This document shows positions 1-9,224 of a stretch of 64,000 bases of DNA, in pieces. The translations under genes and the position numbers were made by a program. Location of the stretch: NCBI RefSeq assembly GCF_020150815.1, contig NZ_CP083723.1, positions 2,046,001 to 2,110,000 on the forward strand, read 5' to 3'. Positions within the stretch are counted from its first letter, which is position 1. Each line of letters begins with the position of its first letter. This stretch comes from Haloprofundus salilacus. Its GTDB lineage: Archaea; Halobacteriota; Halobacteria; Halobacteriales; Haloferacaceae. Under the pieces are notes generated by a model, which was not told where the DNA came from, did not search any database, and saw only the letters and a list, made by a program, of their open reading frames with translations.

Positions 1-1950
1 CTTCTCGGCTAACCACTCCCGGCGCTCGTCGTTTCGGTCCGCGAGGTCCGACCGTTTCTCGGAGATACGGTCGAGTCGCTCCTCGGCGTCCGTGATCTCC
101 TCGCGGAGCGACTGGACGCGTTCGAGACGTCCTCTGCTTGTGTCGACCTGTTCGCGTTCGGCTCTCAGCTCCGCGATGCGCTCGCGGGTCTCCTCGGCTC
201 TCGTCGCCGTCTGCTCGACGGCGTCTCGGAGTTGTTCGGCCTCTTCGGCGTGTTCCGCCGCGTCCTCCCGCGCCGCTTTCGCCTGGTCGGCTTTCTCGGC
301 GAGCGTCTCCTCGCGTTGCTCGACGAGCGTCGTTACGCTGTCGCGCCGCTCCCGCAACTGGGAGAGTTTGTTCCCCGTCTCGACGAGCGACTCGGCGCGG
401 TCGATGTCGTCGTCGAGCGCCGCGATCTCCGCTTCGAGTTCCTCGCGCTCGGCGTCCAGTTCCTCGACCCGCTTTCTGTCCTCGTCGACGGTGTCGACGT
501 GCGGCGACTCGTCGACCGGTTGGCCGCACTCGGGGCATTTCCCCTCCTCCAATAGTCGCTCGGCGTCCTCGACGCGCTGACGCGTCGACCGGAGGTTCGT
601 GCGGACGGTTTCGAGTTCGTCGCGCAACTCGGATCTCCGCTCGCGGAGGTCGGCGAGGTGGGCGGACGCCTCGCCCCGGTCAACCGGCGCAGCGTCGAAC
701 GTCGCTTCGAGTTCCTCGATTTGGTCGTCGAGTTCGGTCAGTTTCTCGCGTCGGTCGTCGAGTTCCGACTCGCCGTTCTCGCGATCATTCTCCAGTTCGT
801 CGGCGCGCGTGCGCTTCTGTTCGGCCCGGGATTCGAGGTCTGCCGCTTTGTCGGCGAGGTTCGACGACTGGTTCTCGAACCCCTCGGATTTCACGCTCAG
901 CTCCTGTATCGACTCGGAGAGTTCCTCGCGCCGGTCGGCGAGTTCCTCCAGTCGGGCGGAGATGGCGTCGTCGACGGCTTTGCCGTCCGCTTGTCGCGTC
1001 GGAGACGTGGCGCTGTCGTCGACGGTTTCGACATCGCTCTCGGCCACCGCGTCCTCGACGGTCGCTTCGAGTTCGTCGACGCGCTCGTGGGTCTCCCGAG
1101 CCTTCTCGCGCAGCGTCTCGCGCTCGTTCTCCGTCGTCTCGATGTCGGCCTTCAGCGACTCGACGTCTTCGGCGAGTTCGGCGAGCTCCTCCTGCTTTTC
1201 CTCGTAGTTTTCGAGCGTCTCGACCGCCGCTTTCCGGCTCTCCTCGGCTTTTTCGCGCTGGGCCTCGTAGTTCTCTATCTTCGAGGTCACTTCGTTGAGT
1301 TCCGTCCGCAGCGCGTTCAGCCGCTCGTAGGGGTTCGCCGCCTGCTTCTCTTCGACCTGCGAGTCGAGTTCGCGGAGGCCGCCTCGCTTGTCACCGAGCA
1401 CGTCCTCGACGCCGAGGCGGGCGTTTCGCGCCCGCTCGCGGTACTGCTCCAGTTTGCCCAACTGGAGCAAGTCGTCTATCATGTCCTGTCGCTCCGTCGG
1501 CGTCGCGTTGATGAGTTTGTTCACCTCGCCCTGCCGGACGTACGCGCAGTTGACGAACGCGTCGGCGTCCATCCGCAGCAGGTCGACGACGAACCGCCGA
1601 ACGTCGCGAGCGCCGTCGACGCTGCCGTCGGGCACCGCGGACCCTTCGAGGACGCACTTGGCCGTCGTCGCCCGGTCACCCGAGAGTCGAATCCGGCGCT
1701 CGACGCGGTACTCCTCGCCCGCGTGGGTGAACCAGAGTTCGATTTCGGACTCCTCCTCGCCGTTGGTCACCACGTCTTCGAGCGTGCCGTCGAGCGCCGT
1801 CGCCCCGTAGAGTGCGAAGAAACACGCCTCCAGCAGCGAGGACTTCCCGCTGCCGTTGAGACCGTGGATGACGGTCACGCCGTCGCCGAGTTCGAGGTCG
1901 GTGTCGGCGTACGGTTTGAAATTCTTGAGGCGGATACGGTCGAATCTCAC
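1..1950 (-). CDS. rad50: DNA double-strand break repair ATPase Rad50 (partial; C-terminal half outside window)
   Basis: SMC-like ATPase of the Mre11-Rad50 complex, which tethers and processes DNA double-strand breaks. The N-terminus begins [11 protein letters not shown] and has a Walker A motif GLNGSGKSS near residue 30. A long charged coiled coil follows, up to the zinc hook CPECGQ (Cys472 and Cys475), where two Rad50 molecules join. The returning coiled coil and C-terminal ATPase lobe run off the window edge, so this is truncation by the window and not damage. The start is GTG; its GTGA overlaps the mre11 stop codon, so the two are translationally coupled. An alternative start is unlikely because this one gives the expected N-terminus. 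Confidence 0.96.
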   Translation of the reverse strand, partial: MRFDRIRLKNFKPYADTDLELGDGVTVIHGLNGSGKSSLLEACFFALYGATALDGTLEDVVTNGEEESEIELWFTHAGEEYRVERRIRLSGDRATTAKCVLEGSAVPDGSVDGARDVRRFVVDLLRMDADAFVNCAYVRQGEVNKLINATPTERQDMIDDLLQLGKLEQYRERARNARLGVEDVLGDKRGGLRELDSQVEEKQAANPYERLNALRTELNEVTSKIENYEAQREKAEESRKAAVETLENYEEKQEELAELAEDVESLKADIETTENERETLREKARETHERVDELEATVEDAVAESDVETVDDSATSPTRQADGKAVDDAISARLEELADRREELSESIQELSVKSEGFENQSSNLADKAADLESRAEQKRTRADELENDRENGESELDDRREKLTELDDQIEELEATFDAAPVDRGEASAHLADLRERRSELRDELETVRTNLRSTRQRVEDAERLLEEGKCPECGQPVDESPHVDTVDEDRKRVEELDAEREELEAEIAALDDDIDRAESLVETGNKLSQLRERRDSVTTLVEQREETLAEKADQAKAAREDAAEHAEEAEQLRDAVEQTATRAEETRERIAELRAEREQVDTSRGRLERVQSLREEITDAEERLDRISEKRSDLADRNDERREWLAEK

Positions 1951-3353
1951 GAGTAATCCTCCATGGAGAGCTGTCCGTCGGTCGTCGACGTTGACTCCTC
2001 CGTGGCCGCCGACTCGGCCGTTTCGGACGAATCGTCGGCTTCGGACGCGGAGGCTGAGACGGGGTCGGTCGCCGCGCCGCCGGGCGACTGTTCACCGTTC
2101 GTCGCCGACTCCGGCTCGTCGGCGGCCTCGGCGGCGTCAGCAGCGTCGTCCGGTTCGTCCGCTTCGGCCTCGGTGTCTCGTTCCGATCCGACCGCCGTTT
2201 CGGCATCTCTCTCCTCTCTTCCGTCGTCTTCGCGCGCCTCTGCGCGCGCGAAGTTGTCGAGTCCGTCGTCGACGAGCGCTTCGACGCGCTGTTTCACTTC
2301 CTGGCGGACATTCGAGTCCGCGGTCTTGCTGGCGCGGACCGTCTCGTCGACGTCGATGGCGGCGGTCGACAGACCGAGTTCGGAAATACGTTCGCGCACC
2401 GCGTCGTCGGGGTCGGCGAAACTCACCGAGAGGTCTGATTCGACCTCGATTTCGCGGCGGTCGGTGACGCGCGCGACGAGCGCGCCGCGTTCGGCGGCGA
2501 ATTCTTCGACGCTCGCGGGCGTGACGGGTTCGCCGTCGCCGGTCACTTCGACGACGACGACGGCGTCTTCGAGTTCGTGCTGGCGGACCCGCTCGCGGAC
2601 GCGGGACTCGCCTTCGCCTTCGGCGAGTTCGACGGAGACGAAGACGAACGGGCGGGTTTCGAGCGCGCGCTGGCGGATGTCGATTTCGTCGCCGTCGAAA
2701 CTGACGATGTTGTAGCCGCGACCCTCCTGCTCGCTCGTGCTTGCGCGCTCTGTAGACCCGCAGTAGGTGACGGGCGTTCCGCCGACGTCGGCGGTTCCCG
2801 CCTCGTGATTGTCGCCGAGGAGCACCGCGTCGAACGCCACGTTCGACTGTTCGAGCACCGTCTCGGTCTCCCAGTCGGCGTGCGCGAACGGTGTAAAGAG
2901 ACCGTGGCTCACGAGCGCCGCGTGTTCGGCGTCGTGCGGTTCGAACCGGTAGTCGAGTTCGTCACGTCGCGATTTGGGGACGTGGTCCAAGCCGTAGAAG
3001 GCCGTGTCGCCGACGACGTGCGGGTCGGGACCGAGGCGCGTCGCGAGACCGAGGCGCTCGAACAGGTCGAGCCACTGCCCGCCGCGCGTCGACTCGTGGT
3101 TGCCGACGACCGCCAAGAACGGAACGTCGGCGTCTTGGAGGGTTCTGAGCGCCGAGAGTGTTCCGAGGAGGTCCCGCAGTTCGGGGCGACGGTCGTGAAA
3201 GAGGTCTCCCGCGTGAACGACTGCGTCCACGTCGCCGTCGACGGCGTCGGCGAGCACCTGCTCGAACGCCGCCAGAAAGTCCCGTCGTCGCTCCGGCGAG
3301 TGGTACTGCTGATACCCGATGTGGGTGTCGCCGGTGTGTATCACCCGTGTCAT
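1947..3353 (-). CDS. mre11: DNA repair exonuclease Mre11
   Basis: Manganese-dependent nuclease partner of Rad50. The calcineurin-like phosphoesterase core is at residues 1-230, with the metal-binding motifs GDTHIG (Asp9, His11), HAGDLFHD (Asp50), VVGNHE (Asn85, His86), SHG and LGDNHE all present. A capping and DNA-binding region follows. Residues from about 370 to the end form an acidic Asp/Glu/Ser/Ala-rich tail that closes with SMEDYS, which is unusually long for the family but typical of halophile acidity. The gene overlaps rad50 downstream by a few bases. Upstream, the reconstructed reading frame of a broken small gene ends inside the Mre11 start codon (ATGA), so all three probably share one transcript. 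Confidence 0.96.
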   Translation of the reverse strand: MTRVIHTGDTHIGYQQYHSPERRRDFLAAFEQVLADAVDGDVDAVVHAGDLFHDRRPELRDLLGTLSALRTLQDADVPFLAVVGNHESTRGGQWLDLFERLGLATRLGPDPHVVGDTAFYGLDHVPKSRRDELDYRFEPHDAEHAALVSHGLFTPFAHADWETETVLEQSNVAFDAVLLGDNHEAGTADVGGTPVTYCGSTERASTSEQEGRGYNIVSFDGDEIDIRQRALETRPFVFVSVELAEGEGESRVRERVRQHELEDAVVVVEVTGDGEPVTPASVEEFAAERGALVARVTDRREIEVESDLSVSFADPDDAVRERISELGLSTAAIDVDETVRASKTADSNVRQEVKQRVEALVDDGLDNFARAEAREDDGREERDAETAVGSERDTEAEADEPDDAADAAEAADEPESATNGEQSPGGAATDPVSASASEADDSSETAESAATEESTSTTDGQLSMEDYS

Positions 3354-3732
3354 CTGTCCGCCCGTTGGCCGTCGGCTCCTAAATGCGTACCGACGCGCGC
3401 CGTCGCCGCTTCGGCGTCTCGCTCGGAGTTGGACTCCGCGTCGGCGTCGGCATCGGAATCAGTCTCGGTGTCGCCGGCGGCCGCACGACGGTACGTCCCG
3501 ACGGTCGTCAGTACCGCCTCCCCGGCGCGGCGTCTCGAACGCGCTCGAACCCGCCGTTTGTCGCGGACCCCGCCGCCGACTCGACGTCGTCGAGCGCGTC
3601 TCCCGCGGTCTCGATACTCTCTCGCGCGTCACTCACGGCCGTGCTGTCTCCGACCGCAGGGCTGTCTTCGGCGAGCCGTCTCTCCGTCACCAGCGCTCGG
3701 AGCGCGCGCTTGACCGCTCTCGGGGATGCCAC
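3350..3732 (-). pseudogene. Small hypothetical gene upstream of mre11, split by a -1 frameshift
   Basis: The intact start gives 74 residues (MASPRAVKRALRALV...) that stop abruptly at 3508-3510. Shifting the frame by -1 at the run of four Cs at 3520-3523 continues an open frame: ...DAAPGEAVLTTVGTYRRAAAG, then an acidic Asp/Glu/Ala tail. It ends in a TGA overlapping the mre11 ATG. The repaired product would be about 127 residues. That coupled end, together with halophile-like acidic composition after the shift, argues that both parts were once one gene. No domain is recognised. The shift may be a real mutation, a base missed in a homopolymer, or a slippery site; the sequence alone does not decide. 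Confidence 0.6.
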
Positions 3733-3833
3733 GGGCGAGAGTGGACGCGCTCTCGGTGATAAACGTTCGTGAGAGTCCGTGAGAGATGGGCCGACAGCAG
3801 AGAACTCGGACGGTGAGCGTTAGACGGTGAGTG

Positions 3834-4091
3834 TTAGACGGTGAGCGTGTACAGTCGCTTTCGCGCGTCCGAGAAGGAAAAGCGGGAGTCGACGACGTTC
3901 TGTTCTTCGAGCCTCGTGAGCGCGTAGCGGACCGTCCGCGGCGGCAACAGCGTCTCCTCGGCGAGTTGGCTCTGCGTCATCGTCTCGTTGTAGTCGAGGA
4001 CTTTCGCGACGAGTTTCGCACTCGGGGGAAGATCACGGACTGACTCCCAGCGGTCGGTCGAATCGGTGGCGGCTGCCTCGGTGCAACTCAT
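3834..4091 (-). CDS. Winged-helix DNA-binding protein (MarR/TrmB-like)
   Basis: An 85-residue protein that is essentially one winged-helix domain. Residues 30-55 (MTQSQLAEETLLPPRTVRYAL) read as a helix-turn-helix with a recognition helix, followed by a wing containing SRFSFSDARKRLYTL. It has no ligand-binding domain, so it is probably a small transcription factor or an accessory DNA-binding protein. It is divergent from the PAN gene across a short AT-rich region, which could make it a local regulator; that is inference from position. An AT-rich box near 4110-4120 lies about 25 nt before the start, consistent with a leaderless transcript. Confidence 0.8.
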   Translation of the reverse strand: MSCTEAAATDSTDRWESVRDLPPSAKLVAKVLDYNETMTQSQLAEETLLPPRTVRYALTRLEEQNVVDSRFSFSDARKRLYTLTV

Positions 4092-4190
4092 GATATCTGT
4101 TGCTGTGGCATACAGCCAGATAATATTTGCTATGTCAGGATATTACTGTCAGAAATTTGCGGCGGCGAGTGGCCCCGCGACCCGAAGCCT

Positions 4191-4198
4191 CTTATGAA
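4191..4198 (+). promoter_or_regulatory. Probable TATA box of the PAN gene
   Basis: CTTATGAA lies 21-28 nt before the PAN start codon, the spacing expected for a haloarchaeal leaderless promoter. No Shine-Dalgarno sequence lies between it and the ATG. Confidence 0.45.
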
Positions 4199-4218
4199 CT
4201 AATGTCCTAATCCGTCCG

Positions 4219-5439
4219 ATGACCGATACTGTGGACGACGTCGACTTACCCTACGACGAGGAGGCGGCGTCACAGCAGGAGAAAATCGAGGCGATGGAAG
4301 AACGCCTCGAGGTCCTCGAAGCTCAAAACGAGGAGATGCGTGACAAGCTCCTCGACGCGAACGCCGAGAACAACAAGTACCAACAGAAGTTGGAGCGACT
4401 GACCCACGAGAACAAGAAGCTCAAGCAGTCGCCGCTGTTCGTCGCCACCGTCCAAGAGATAAACGAGGACGGCGTCGTGATCAAACAGCACGGCAACAAC
4501 CAAGAGGCCCTCACCGAAGTGACCGACGAGATGCGGGACGACCTGGAACCAGACGCCCGCGTCGCCGTCAACAACTCGCTGTCCATCGTCAAGAAGCTCG
4601 AAAAGGAGACTGACGTACGCGCGCGCGTCATGCAGGTTGAGCACAGCCCCGACGTCACCTACGAGGACATCGGTGGCCTCGAAGAGCAGATGAACGAGGT
4701 GCGCGAGACCGTCGAGATGCCGCTCGACCGCCCGGAGATGTTCACCGAGGTCGGCATCGACCCGCCGTCGGGCGTCCTGCTGTACGGCCCGCCGGGCACC
4801 GGCAAGACGATGCTCGCGAAGGCCGTCGCCAACCAGACCGACGCGACGTTCATCAAGATGGCCGGCTCCGAGTTGGTCCACAAGTTCATCGGCGAGGGTG
4901 CGAAACTCGTTCGCGACCTCTTCGAGGTGGCTCGCGAGAACGAACCGGCGGTGCTGTTCATCGACGAGATAGACGCCATCGCCTCCAAGCGGACCGACTC
5001 GAAGACGTCAGGCGACGCCGAGGTCCAGCGGACGATGATGCAGTTGCTCAGCGAGATGGACGGCTTCGCCGACCGCGGCGAGGTCCGCATCATCGCGGCG
5101 ACGAACCGCTTCGACATGCTCGACCCCGCCATTCTCCGGCCGGGTCGCTTTGACCGACTCATCGAAGTGCCCAAACCGAACGACGAGGGTCGCGAGATCA
5201 TCTTCCGGATCCACACGCGCAACATGAACGTCTCCGACGACGTGGACTTCGCCAAACTCGCCGAGTTGGCCGACGACTCCTCCGGCGCCGACATCAAAGC
5301 CGTCTGCACCGAGGCGGGGATGTTCGCCATCCGCGACGACCGAACCGAGATATTCATGCAGGACTTCCTCGACGCGTGGGAGAAGATACAGGCCGAAGAC
5401 GCCGACATCGACGCCGACGTGTCGCGCGCGTTCGCCTGA
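4219..5439 (+). CDS. pan: Proteasome-activating nucleotidase PAN (PanA type)
   Basis: AAA+ ATPase that unfolds substrates and feeds them into the archaeal 20S proteasome. In order: an N-terminal coiled coil (about residues 18-72), an OB-fold domain (about 75-140), then the AAA core with Walker A GPPGTGKT (190-197), Walker B FIDEID (247-252) and the Arg-finger region ATNRFDMLDPAILRPGRFDR. Its 406 residues match the family. The extreme C-terminus reads A-F-A. The usual proteasome-docking HbYX motif has Tyr in the second-last position; here it is Phe. The gene is monocistronic by spacing, with a promoter-like box upstream and a T-run just downstream. Confidence 0.97.
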   Translation: MTDTVDDVDLPYDEEAASQQEKIEAMEERLEVLEAQNEEMRDKLLDANAENNKYQQKLERLTHENKKLKQSPLFVATVQEINEDGVVIKQHGNNQEALTEVTDEMRDDLEPDARVAVNNSLSIVKKLEKETDVRARVMQVEHSPDVTYEDIGGLEEQMNEVRETVEMPLDRPEMFTEVGIDPPSGVLLYGPPGTGKTMLAKAVANQTDATFIKMAGSELVHKFIGEGAKLVRDLFEVARENEPAVLFIDEIDAIASKRTDSKTSGDAEVQRTMMQLLSEMDGFADRGEVRIIAATNRFDMLDPAILRPGRFDRLIEVPKPNDEGREIIFRIHTRNMNVSDDVDFAKLAELADDSSGADIKAVCTEAGMFAIRDDRTEIFMQDFLDAWEKIQAEDADIDADVSRAFA

Positions 5440-5453
5440 ACCGACCGCCTCAC

Positions 5454-5460
5454 TTTTTTT
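5454..5460 (+). terminator. T-run terminator after PAN
   Basis: Seven consecutive T residues lie 15 nt after the PAN stop codon in otherwise GC-rich sequence. Archaeal intrinsic termination uses such T-runs without needing a hairpin. Confidence 0.6.
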
Positions 5461-5466
5461 GCTCAT

Positions 5467-5527
5467 CTACTCCGGTCGACAGACGACGGCCTCAGGTTTT
5501 CCACTTCTACTCGGGGCGACAGACGAC
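5467..5527 (+). repeat. Imperfect 40-bp tandem repeat downstream of PAN
   Basis: A 21-base unit beginning CTACTC and containing CGACAGACGAC occurs at 5467-5487 and again at 5507-5527, with three mismatches. No supported gene overlaps it. It lies between the PAN terminator and a small membrane-protein gene on the other strand. Confidence 0.45.
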
Positions 5528-5620
5528 CGTCTCTCGTTCGAGCTCCGGAAGAAAACCGCCGCGCCACTCGCCGATCAGTCGAGCACGGGCGATGCCGAAT
5601 CGAGGCGCTACCGGCCGACG

Positions 5621-5767
5621 CTACGGCGAGATGAACATCCCGAACACGGCCAGCGGGACGAGAAACAGGACGACGAACATCACCAGGAGAATCACGCCGT
5701 AGCCCGCGCCGACGCCCGCAACGGTCAGCCACGACGGATGGTCGAATTGGTCGAAATCGAAGCTCAT
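5621..5767 (-). CDS. Small single-span membrane protein
   Basis: A 48-residue protein starting MSFDFDQFDHPSWLTVAG. After a short acidic and aromatic N-terminus, nearly all of residues 17-48 is hydrophobic (VGAGYGVILLVMFVVLFLVP), giving one long or two short membrane segments. The chosen ATG gives a compact protein. Further upstream the frame stays open but becomes Arg/Pro-rich, which looks non-coding. Function unknown; small proteins of this kind are common in haloarchaeal genomes. Confidence 0.6.
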   Translation of the reverse strand: MSFDFDQFDHPSWLTVAGVGAGYGVILLVMFVVLFLVPLAVFGMFISP

Positions 5768-5917
5768 ACGCATCCTTCGGAAGGGCGACGACATAAACGT
5801 GGCCGTCGGACGGTTCGGACCCCGCGCACGGGGATGCGGCCGCCCGCAACCGTCGACGCCAAACCACAGCCGACACCGAACCACAGTACTCAATTTCACC
5901 CGCCCGCACGAGGGGAT

Positions 5918-6601
5918 ATGGGAGAGTCACTGCCGTCGCGCGAAGAGCAGGCGTTGGAAGTTCTCGACCGTCTGTACGACGAGTACCCCGACACCACGAT
6001 TTCGCTGAACTTCTCGAATCGCCTCGAACTGCTCATCGCGGTGATGTTGTCGGCGCAGTGCACCGACGAGCGGGTGAACAAGGTGACCGCCGACCTGTTC
6101 GAGACGTACCGCACGCCCGAGGAGTACGCGAACGCGCCGCAGGAGGAGATGGCCGAAGCCCTCTCGTCTATCACGTATTACAACAACAAGGCAAAGTACA
6201 TCCGTTCGGCCACCGCCGATATCGTGGAAAAGCACGGCGGTGAGGTGCCGGACACGATGGACGAACTGACCGATCTCGCGGGTGTTGGCCGGAAGACGGC
6301 GAACGTCGTCCTCCAGCACGGCCATGACGTGGTCGAAGGAATCGTCGTCGACACCCACGTCAGACGCATCAGTCGCCGTCTCGGACTCACCGAGGAGGAG
6401 TACCCCGAGCGAATCGAGGATGACCTAATGCCCGTCATCCCCGAGGAGGACTGGCAGCAGTACACTCACCTGCTCATCAGCCACGGTCGGGCTGTCTGCA
6501 CGGCGCGCAATCCGACCTGTTCGGATTGCGTACTCGAAGAGATCTGTCCCTCCTCGAAACTCGACCACGACGTCGACCTCGCCAGCGGCGACGCGTGGTG
6601 A
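5918..6601 (+). CDS. nth: Endonuclease III (DNA glycosylase/AP lyase)
   Basis: Base-excision repair enzyme that removes oxidised pyrimidines and cleaves the abasic site. The helix-hairpin-helix LAGVGRKTANVV is at 120-131, with catalytic Lys126; catalytic Asp145 lies in VDTHVRR. A [4Fe-4S] cluster loop is formed by Cys194, Cys201, Cys204 and Cys210 (spacing C-X6-C-X2-C-X5-C). Its 227 residues are the normal length. The start MGESLPSREEQ was chosen because the frame remains open much further upstream but that extension is low-complexity and overlaps the opposite-strand gene. Confidence 0.95.
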   Translation: MGESLPSREEQALEVLDRLYDEYPDTTISLNFSNRLELLIAVMLSAQCTDERVNKVTADLFETYRTPEEYANAPQEEMAEALSSITYYNNKAKYIRSATADIVEKHGGEVPDTMDELTDLAGVGRKTANVVLQHGHDVVEGIVVDTHVRRISRRLGLTEEEYPERIEDDLMPVIPEEDWQQYTHLLISHGRAVCTARNPTCSDCVLEEICPSSKLDHDVDLASGDAW

Positions 6602-6687
6602 GCCGACCCGATTCTGACGTTCTCCGTGACGTGTCAGCGATTGCGACGGCCAACACCACTATTTGACTGACTGCCGTACGGGGGAAC

Positions 6688-6927
6688 ATGGGCAAAGACG
6701 AACACGGCATCGACCTCGAGGAGGACACCGAACTCGACGTCCAGAGCGACGACGCCGACGACGAGGAGCAAGCTAAGGCGGAGGCCGAACAGCAGGAAGC
6801 CGAGGAAGCCGCCGAAGAGGCCGACCGGGAGAAGGACGTCGAGCAGAAGTCGGTCGACCGAGAGACCGACGCTCAAGAGCAGGAGAACATCGACAACCAC
6901 CGCGACGAAGAGCCGTTCAACAGCTAA
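6688..6927 (+). CDS. Highly acidic small protein, function unknown
   Basis: Seventy-nine residues, more than half Asp, Glu, Ala and Gln, with a central stretch of EEQAKAEAEQQEAEEAAEEA that should form a charged helix or coiled coil. No domain, signal peptide or membrane segment is visible. Composition and codon use look haloarchaeal and the ATG is well placed after a short gap following nth. It may be a soluble accessory or stress-related protein, but nothing in the sequence shows a function. Confidence 0.6.
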   Translation: MGKDEHGIDLEEDTELDVQSDDADDEEQAKAEAEQQEAEEAAEEADREKDVEQKSVDRETDAQEQENIDNHRDEEPFNS

Positions 6928-6972
6928 TCGGCGGTCCCCGGGGCGTCGGTCGACCCTGCGGTACTCTTTTGG

Positions 6973-7449
6973 TCAGAAGTACATCGTCACGTAGCGCACA
7001 ACGCCGACGAGGTAGGCGGCGATCCAGAACAGCACGTAGCCGAGCACGCCGAGTCGGAGCCGACCGCGCCACGCGCTCATGTTCTCGTGGAGGTCGTTCA
7101 GGTCTATCTCCTGGTCGGGGTTGTGATACAGGTCGGCGTTGCGCTTGGCTTGGAAGATGCGGACGATACCCGTCAGCGCGAAGACGAGCATCGCGTACGC
7201 CTGGAGTCCCAAGATGGCGTGCAGCGCCGAGAGACCGCCGAGCTGTTCGAGCAGGCGCGGCAGCATCCAGAAGAGAACGGGAACCGTGTTCAGCGCCAAC
7301 CCGGTGACGATGAACTTCAGGTGGTAGACGAGCACGCCCCACGTCACCGTCTCAGCGTCTATCATGATCCACGCGCCGTAGAGGTAGAAGGGGAAACTCG
7401 CGGTCACCATCAGCGCGGCGAGCGTCGCGATGGCGGTCTCGCTTACCAT
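6973..7449 (-). CDS. Four-helix membrane protein beside cytochrome bc genes (DUF7321-like)
   Basis: A 158-residue integral membrane protein with four hydrophobic segments: ATLAALMVTASFPFYLYGAW, the next including FIVTGLALNTVPVLFWMLP, then ILGLQAYAMLVFALTGIVRI, and a C-terminal VLFWIAAYLVGVV. From memory it matches a haloarchaeal family that travels with cytochrome b genes; the exact family number is not certain. It is divergent from the cluster that follows. The start MVSETAIATL was preferred because upstream codons lack halophile composition. A role in assembly of the respiratory complex or in quinone access is inference from position only. Confidence 0.7.
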   Translation of the reverse strand: MVSETAIATLAALMVTASFPFYLYGAWIMIDAETVTWGVLVYHLKFIVTGLALNTVPVLFWMLPRLLEQLGGLSALHAILGLQAYAMLVFALTGIVRIFQAKRNADLYHNPDQEIDLNDLHENMSAWRGRLRLGVLGYVLFWIAAYLVGVVRYVTMYF

Positions 7450-7651
7450 TAGTTCGGCTAGGTTCGGCGTCGTCCTAAATGACCCGACTTTCGTCCCCGG
7501 CGACCGGCGGCGGAGGTCACCGTCGCGGTCGACGACGGAACGGTCGACCGTCAACGGCTGGATGGCCCCCTCCGACGACGACGGAGTGACCGTTACCATC
7601 TCCGACGACGCTGTCGGAAAGCGTATACGGTTGTGTCGACTACTGTGAGTG

Positions 7652-8521
7652 ATGTCCGACCCGTCATCAGCGTCGGCCGACGGTCCCGACGACGACCCGA
7701 GCGATCCCCGGACTGCCGACGGGACCGACGCCGACGAGTTGGACGCCCTCCGCCGCGACGTCGAGTCGAAGTACGATTTCGATAACTTCGGCCCGAAGGA
7801 GATGGCGGAGATGTCGCTCGAGGAGTGGGAAGCCGCCTTTGACAGCGACTCGTGGATAACCGGACCGGAGCTGCTCGACAGAGTCGAGATGGAACTCCGG
7901 ACGCGCGTCGCCAACCGGGAGGTGTTCGCCGTGGTCGAACGCGTCCGCGAGGACGGCGAGGAGCAGATCGTCGCCTACTCCGACGAGGGGTTCGCCGTCA
8001 TCTACGCCGACGGTAGCGTCGAAGGCCGCGGAACGGTGCTCAGAGACGTGAAACCGACCGTCGCGCTCTGCTCGATGGACGACTACGAGGTTGAAGAGCC
8101 GCCCCTCGACGCCTCGCTCCCGAAACCCGAAGACGTTCCCGAGGGGACGGGCCAACTTGGCAACAACATGCTACAGGTCGTCGCCGGCGTCCAGATCGTC
8201 GCCGCGCTCGCCCTGCTCGTTCTCTGGTCGCCGTGGGTCCCGCTCCTCCCGTTCGAATCCGGCGGGAACGTGAACTTCGCCCCGCCCGCTGCCGCGTTCT
8301 TCTTCCTGTTAATCGGGCTGTTCCTCTTCCTGACAGTCGCGAACGCGCGACTCTCCGACCGGTTCCGCGCCGAGGAGTACCGAAACCGATTGAGAGCGCT
8401 CGATCCCGAGCAGGTCGAACGGCCGGAGTTTCTTCCGGGTGGCGACGAGTCGAACCCGCCGGAAGTCGACGGCAGCGACGGCCGGAGCGAGCGGCCCAAC
8501 GACCCCGCCCAGAGTGAGTAG
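7652..8521 (+). CDS. Membrane protein at head of cytochrome bc cluster (DUF7319-like)
   Basis: A 289-residue protein with a long acidic soluble N-terminal half (about residues 1-165), two membrane segments (around 172-200, LQVVAGVQIVAALALLVLW, and 210-232, AAAFFFLLIGLFLFLTVA) and an acidic C-terminal tail. The N-terminal part includes YDFDNFGPKEMAEMSLEEW and a possible small alpha/beta domain. It belongs to the set of haloarchaea-specific proteins that flank cytochrome b genes. A GTG codon directly before the ATG would add one residue. Function unknown. Confidence 0.7.
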   Translation: MSDPSSASADGPDDDPSDPRTADGTDADELDALRRDVESKYDFDNFGPKEMAEMSLEEWEAAFDSDSWITGPELLDRVEMELRTRVANREVFAVVERVREDGEEQIVAYSDEGFAVIYADGSVEGRGTVLRDVKPTVALCSMDDYEVEEPPLDASLPKPEDVPEGTGQLGNNMLQVVAGVQIVAALALLVLWSPWVPLLPFESGGNVNFAPPAAAFFFLLIGLFLFLTVANARLSDRFRAEEYRNRLRALDPEQVERPEFLPGGDESNPPEVDGSDGRSERPNDPAQSE

Positions 8522-8560
8522 GCAGACCGCCTCGTATCGCGGTACGACGGCCAGTCGGAG

Positions 8561-8570
8561 GCTTTAAGCG
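8561..8570 (+). promoter_or_regulatory. Candidate TATA box of the halocyanin-cytochrome b operon
   Basis: GCTTTAAGCG lies about 27 nt before the copper-protein start codon in a GC-rich gap, suggesting that the copper protein and cytochrome b genes have their own promoter. Confidence 0.35.
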
Positions 8571-8594
8571 CGTCCCTTCCTGACTCCAAGGTGT

Positions 8595-9224
8595 ATGAAA
8601 AGGCGGGACTTTCTGAGAGCGGCCGGTGGCTCGGCTGCCGCCGCAGCCGCCGCATCCGGAACCGCCGCCGCCGCGCAGGAAGAAGGCGGTGGGGGCGGAC
8701 AGCAACCCGACTTCGGGAGTTGGCTCTCCGGCGTCGAGGGCGGCACGCAGGACATGCGAGGACAGAGCGAAGTGACCGTACAGGTCGGTGCACAGGGTAA
8801 CGGCGGGGCGTACGCCTTCCAACCCGCCGGCATCTGGGTCGACTCCGGCACGACGGTTACGTGGGAGTGGACCGGTGAGGGCGGTGGACACAACGTCTCC
8901 CACCAGGGTGGACCCGGCGAGTACACATCCGAGACGTCGTCCGAGTCGGGCTTCACGTTCGAGTACACCTTCGAGGAGGGCGGCATCAGCGAGTACCACT
9001 GCGACCCGCACGCCGGCCTCGGCATGAAGGGCGCCGTCGCCGTCGGCGACGACGTTCCGACGGTCGCGGCGGGCGGCGGCGAGAAGGAACTCCACGAACT
9101 CGGCGTTCCGGTGCAGGCGCACTGGGTCGGGTCGGCGACGCTGCTCGGCATCATCGTCACCGTCATCTACACGTTCTACATCCTGAAGTACGGCGAGTCC
9201 GCCAACACCGGGAGGGGTCGGTAG
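8595..9224 (+). CDS. Tat-exported, membrane-anchored blue copper protein (halocyanin-like)
   Basis: A single-electron carrier of the halocyanin/plastocyanin type on the outer face of the membrane. The N-terminus MKRRDFLRAAGGS has the twin-arginine signal, followed by an Ala-rich hydrophobic stretch. The cupredoxin domain (about 55-152) has type-1 copper ligands: His in GGGHN, then Cys, His and Met in CDPHAGLGM. A C-terminal segment (VGSATLLGIIVTVIYTFYIL) anchors it. The stop codon directly abuts the next ATG. It sits immediately upstream of cytochrome b, where a Rieske protein might be expected. It has no CxH...CxxH motif, so it is not a Rieske protein. It may accept electrons from the b subunit or pass them to an oxidase. 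Confidence 0.88.
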   Translation: MKRRDFLRAAGGSAAAAAAASGTAAAAQEEGGGGGQQPDFGSWLSGVEGGTQDMRGQSEVTVQVGAQGNGGAYAFQPAGIWVDSGTTVTWEWTGEGGGHNVSHQGGPGEYTSETSSESGFTFEYTFEEGGISEYHCDPHAGLGMKGAVAVGDDVPTVAAGGGEKELHELGVPVQAHWVGSATLLGIIVTVIYTFYILKYGESANTGRGR

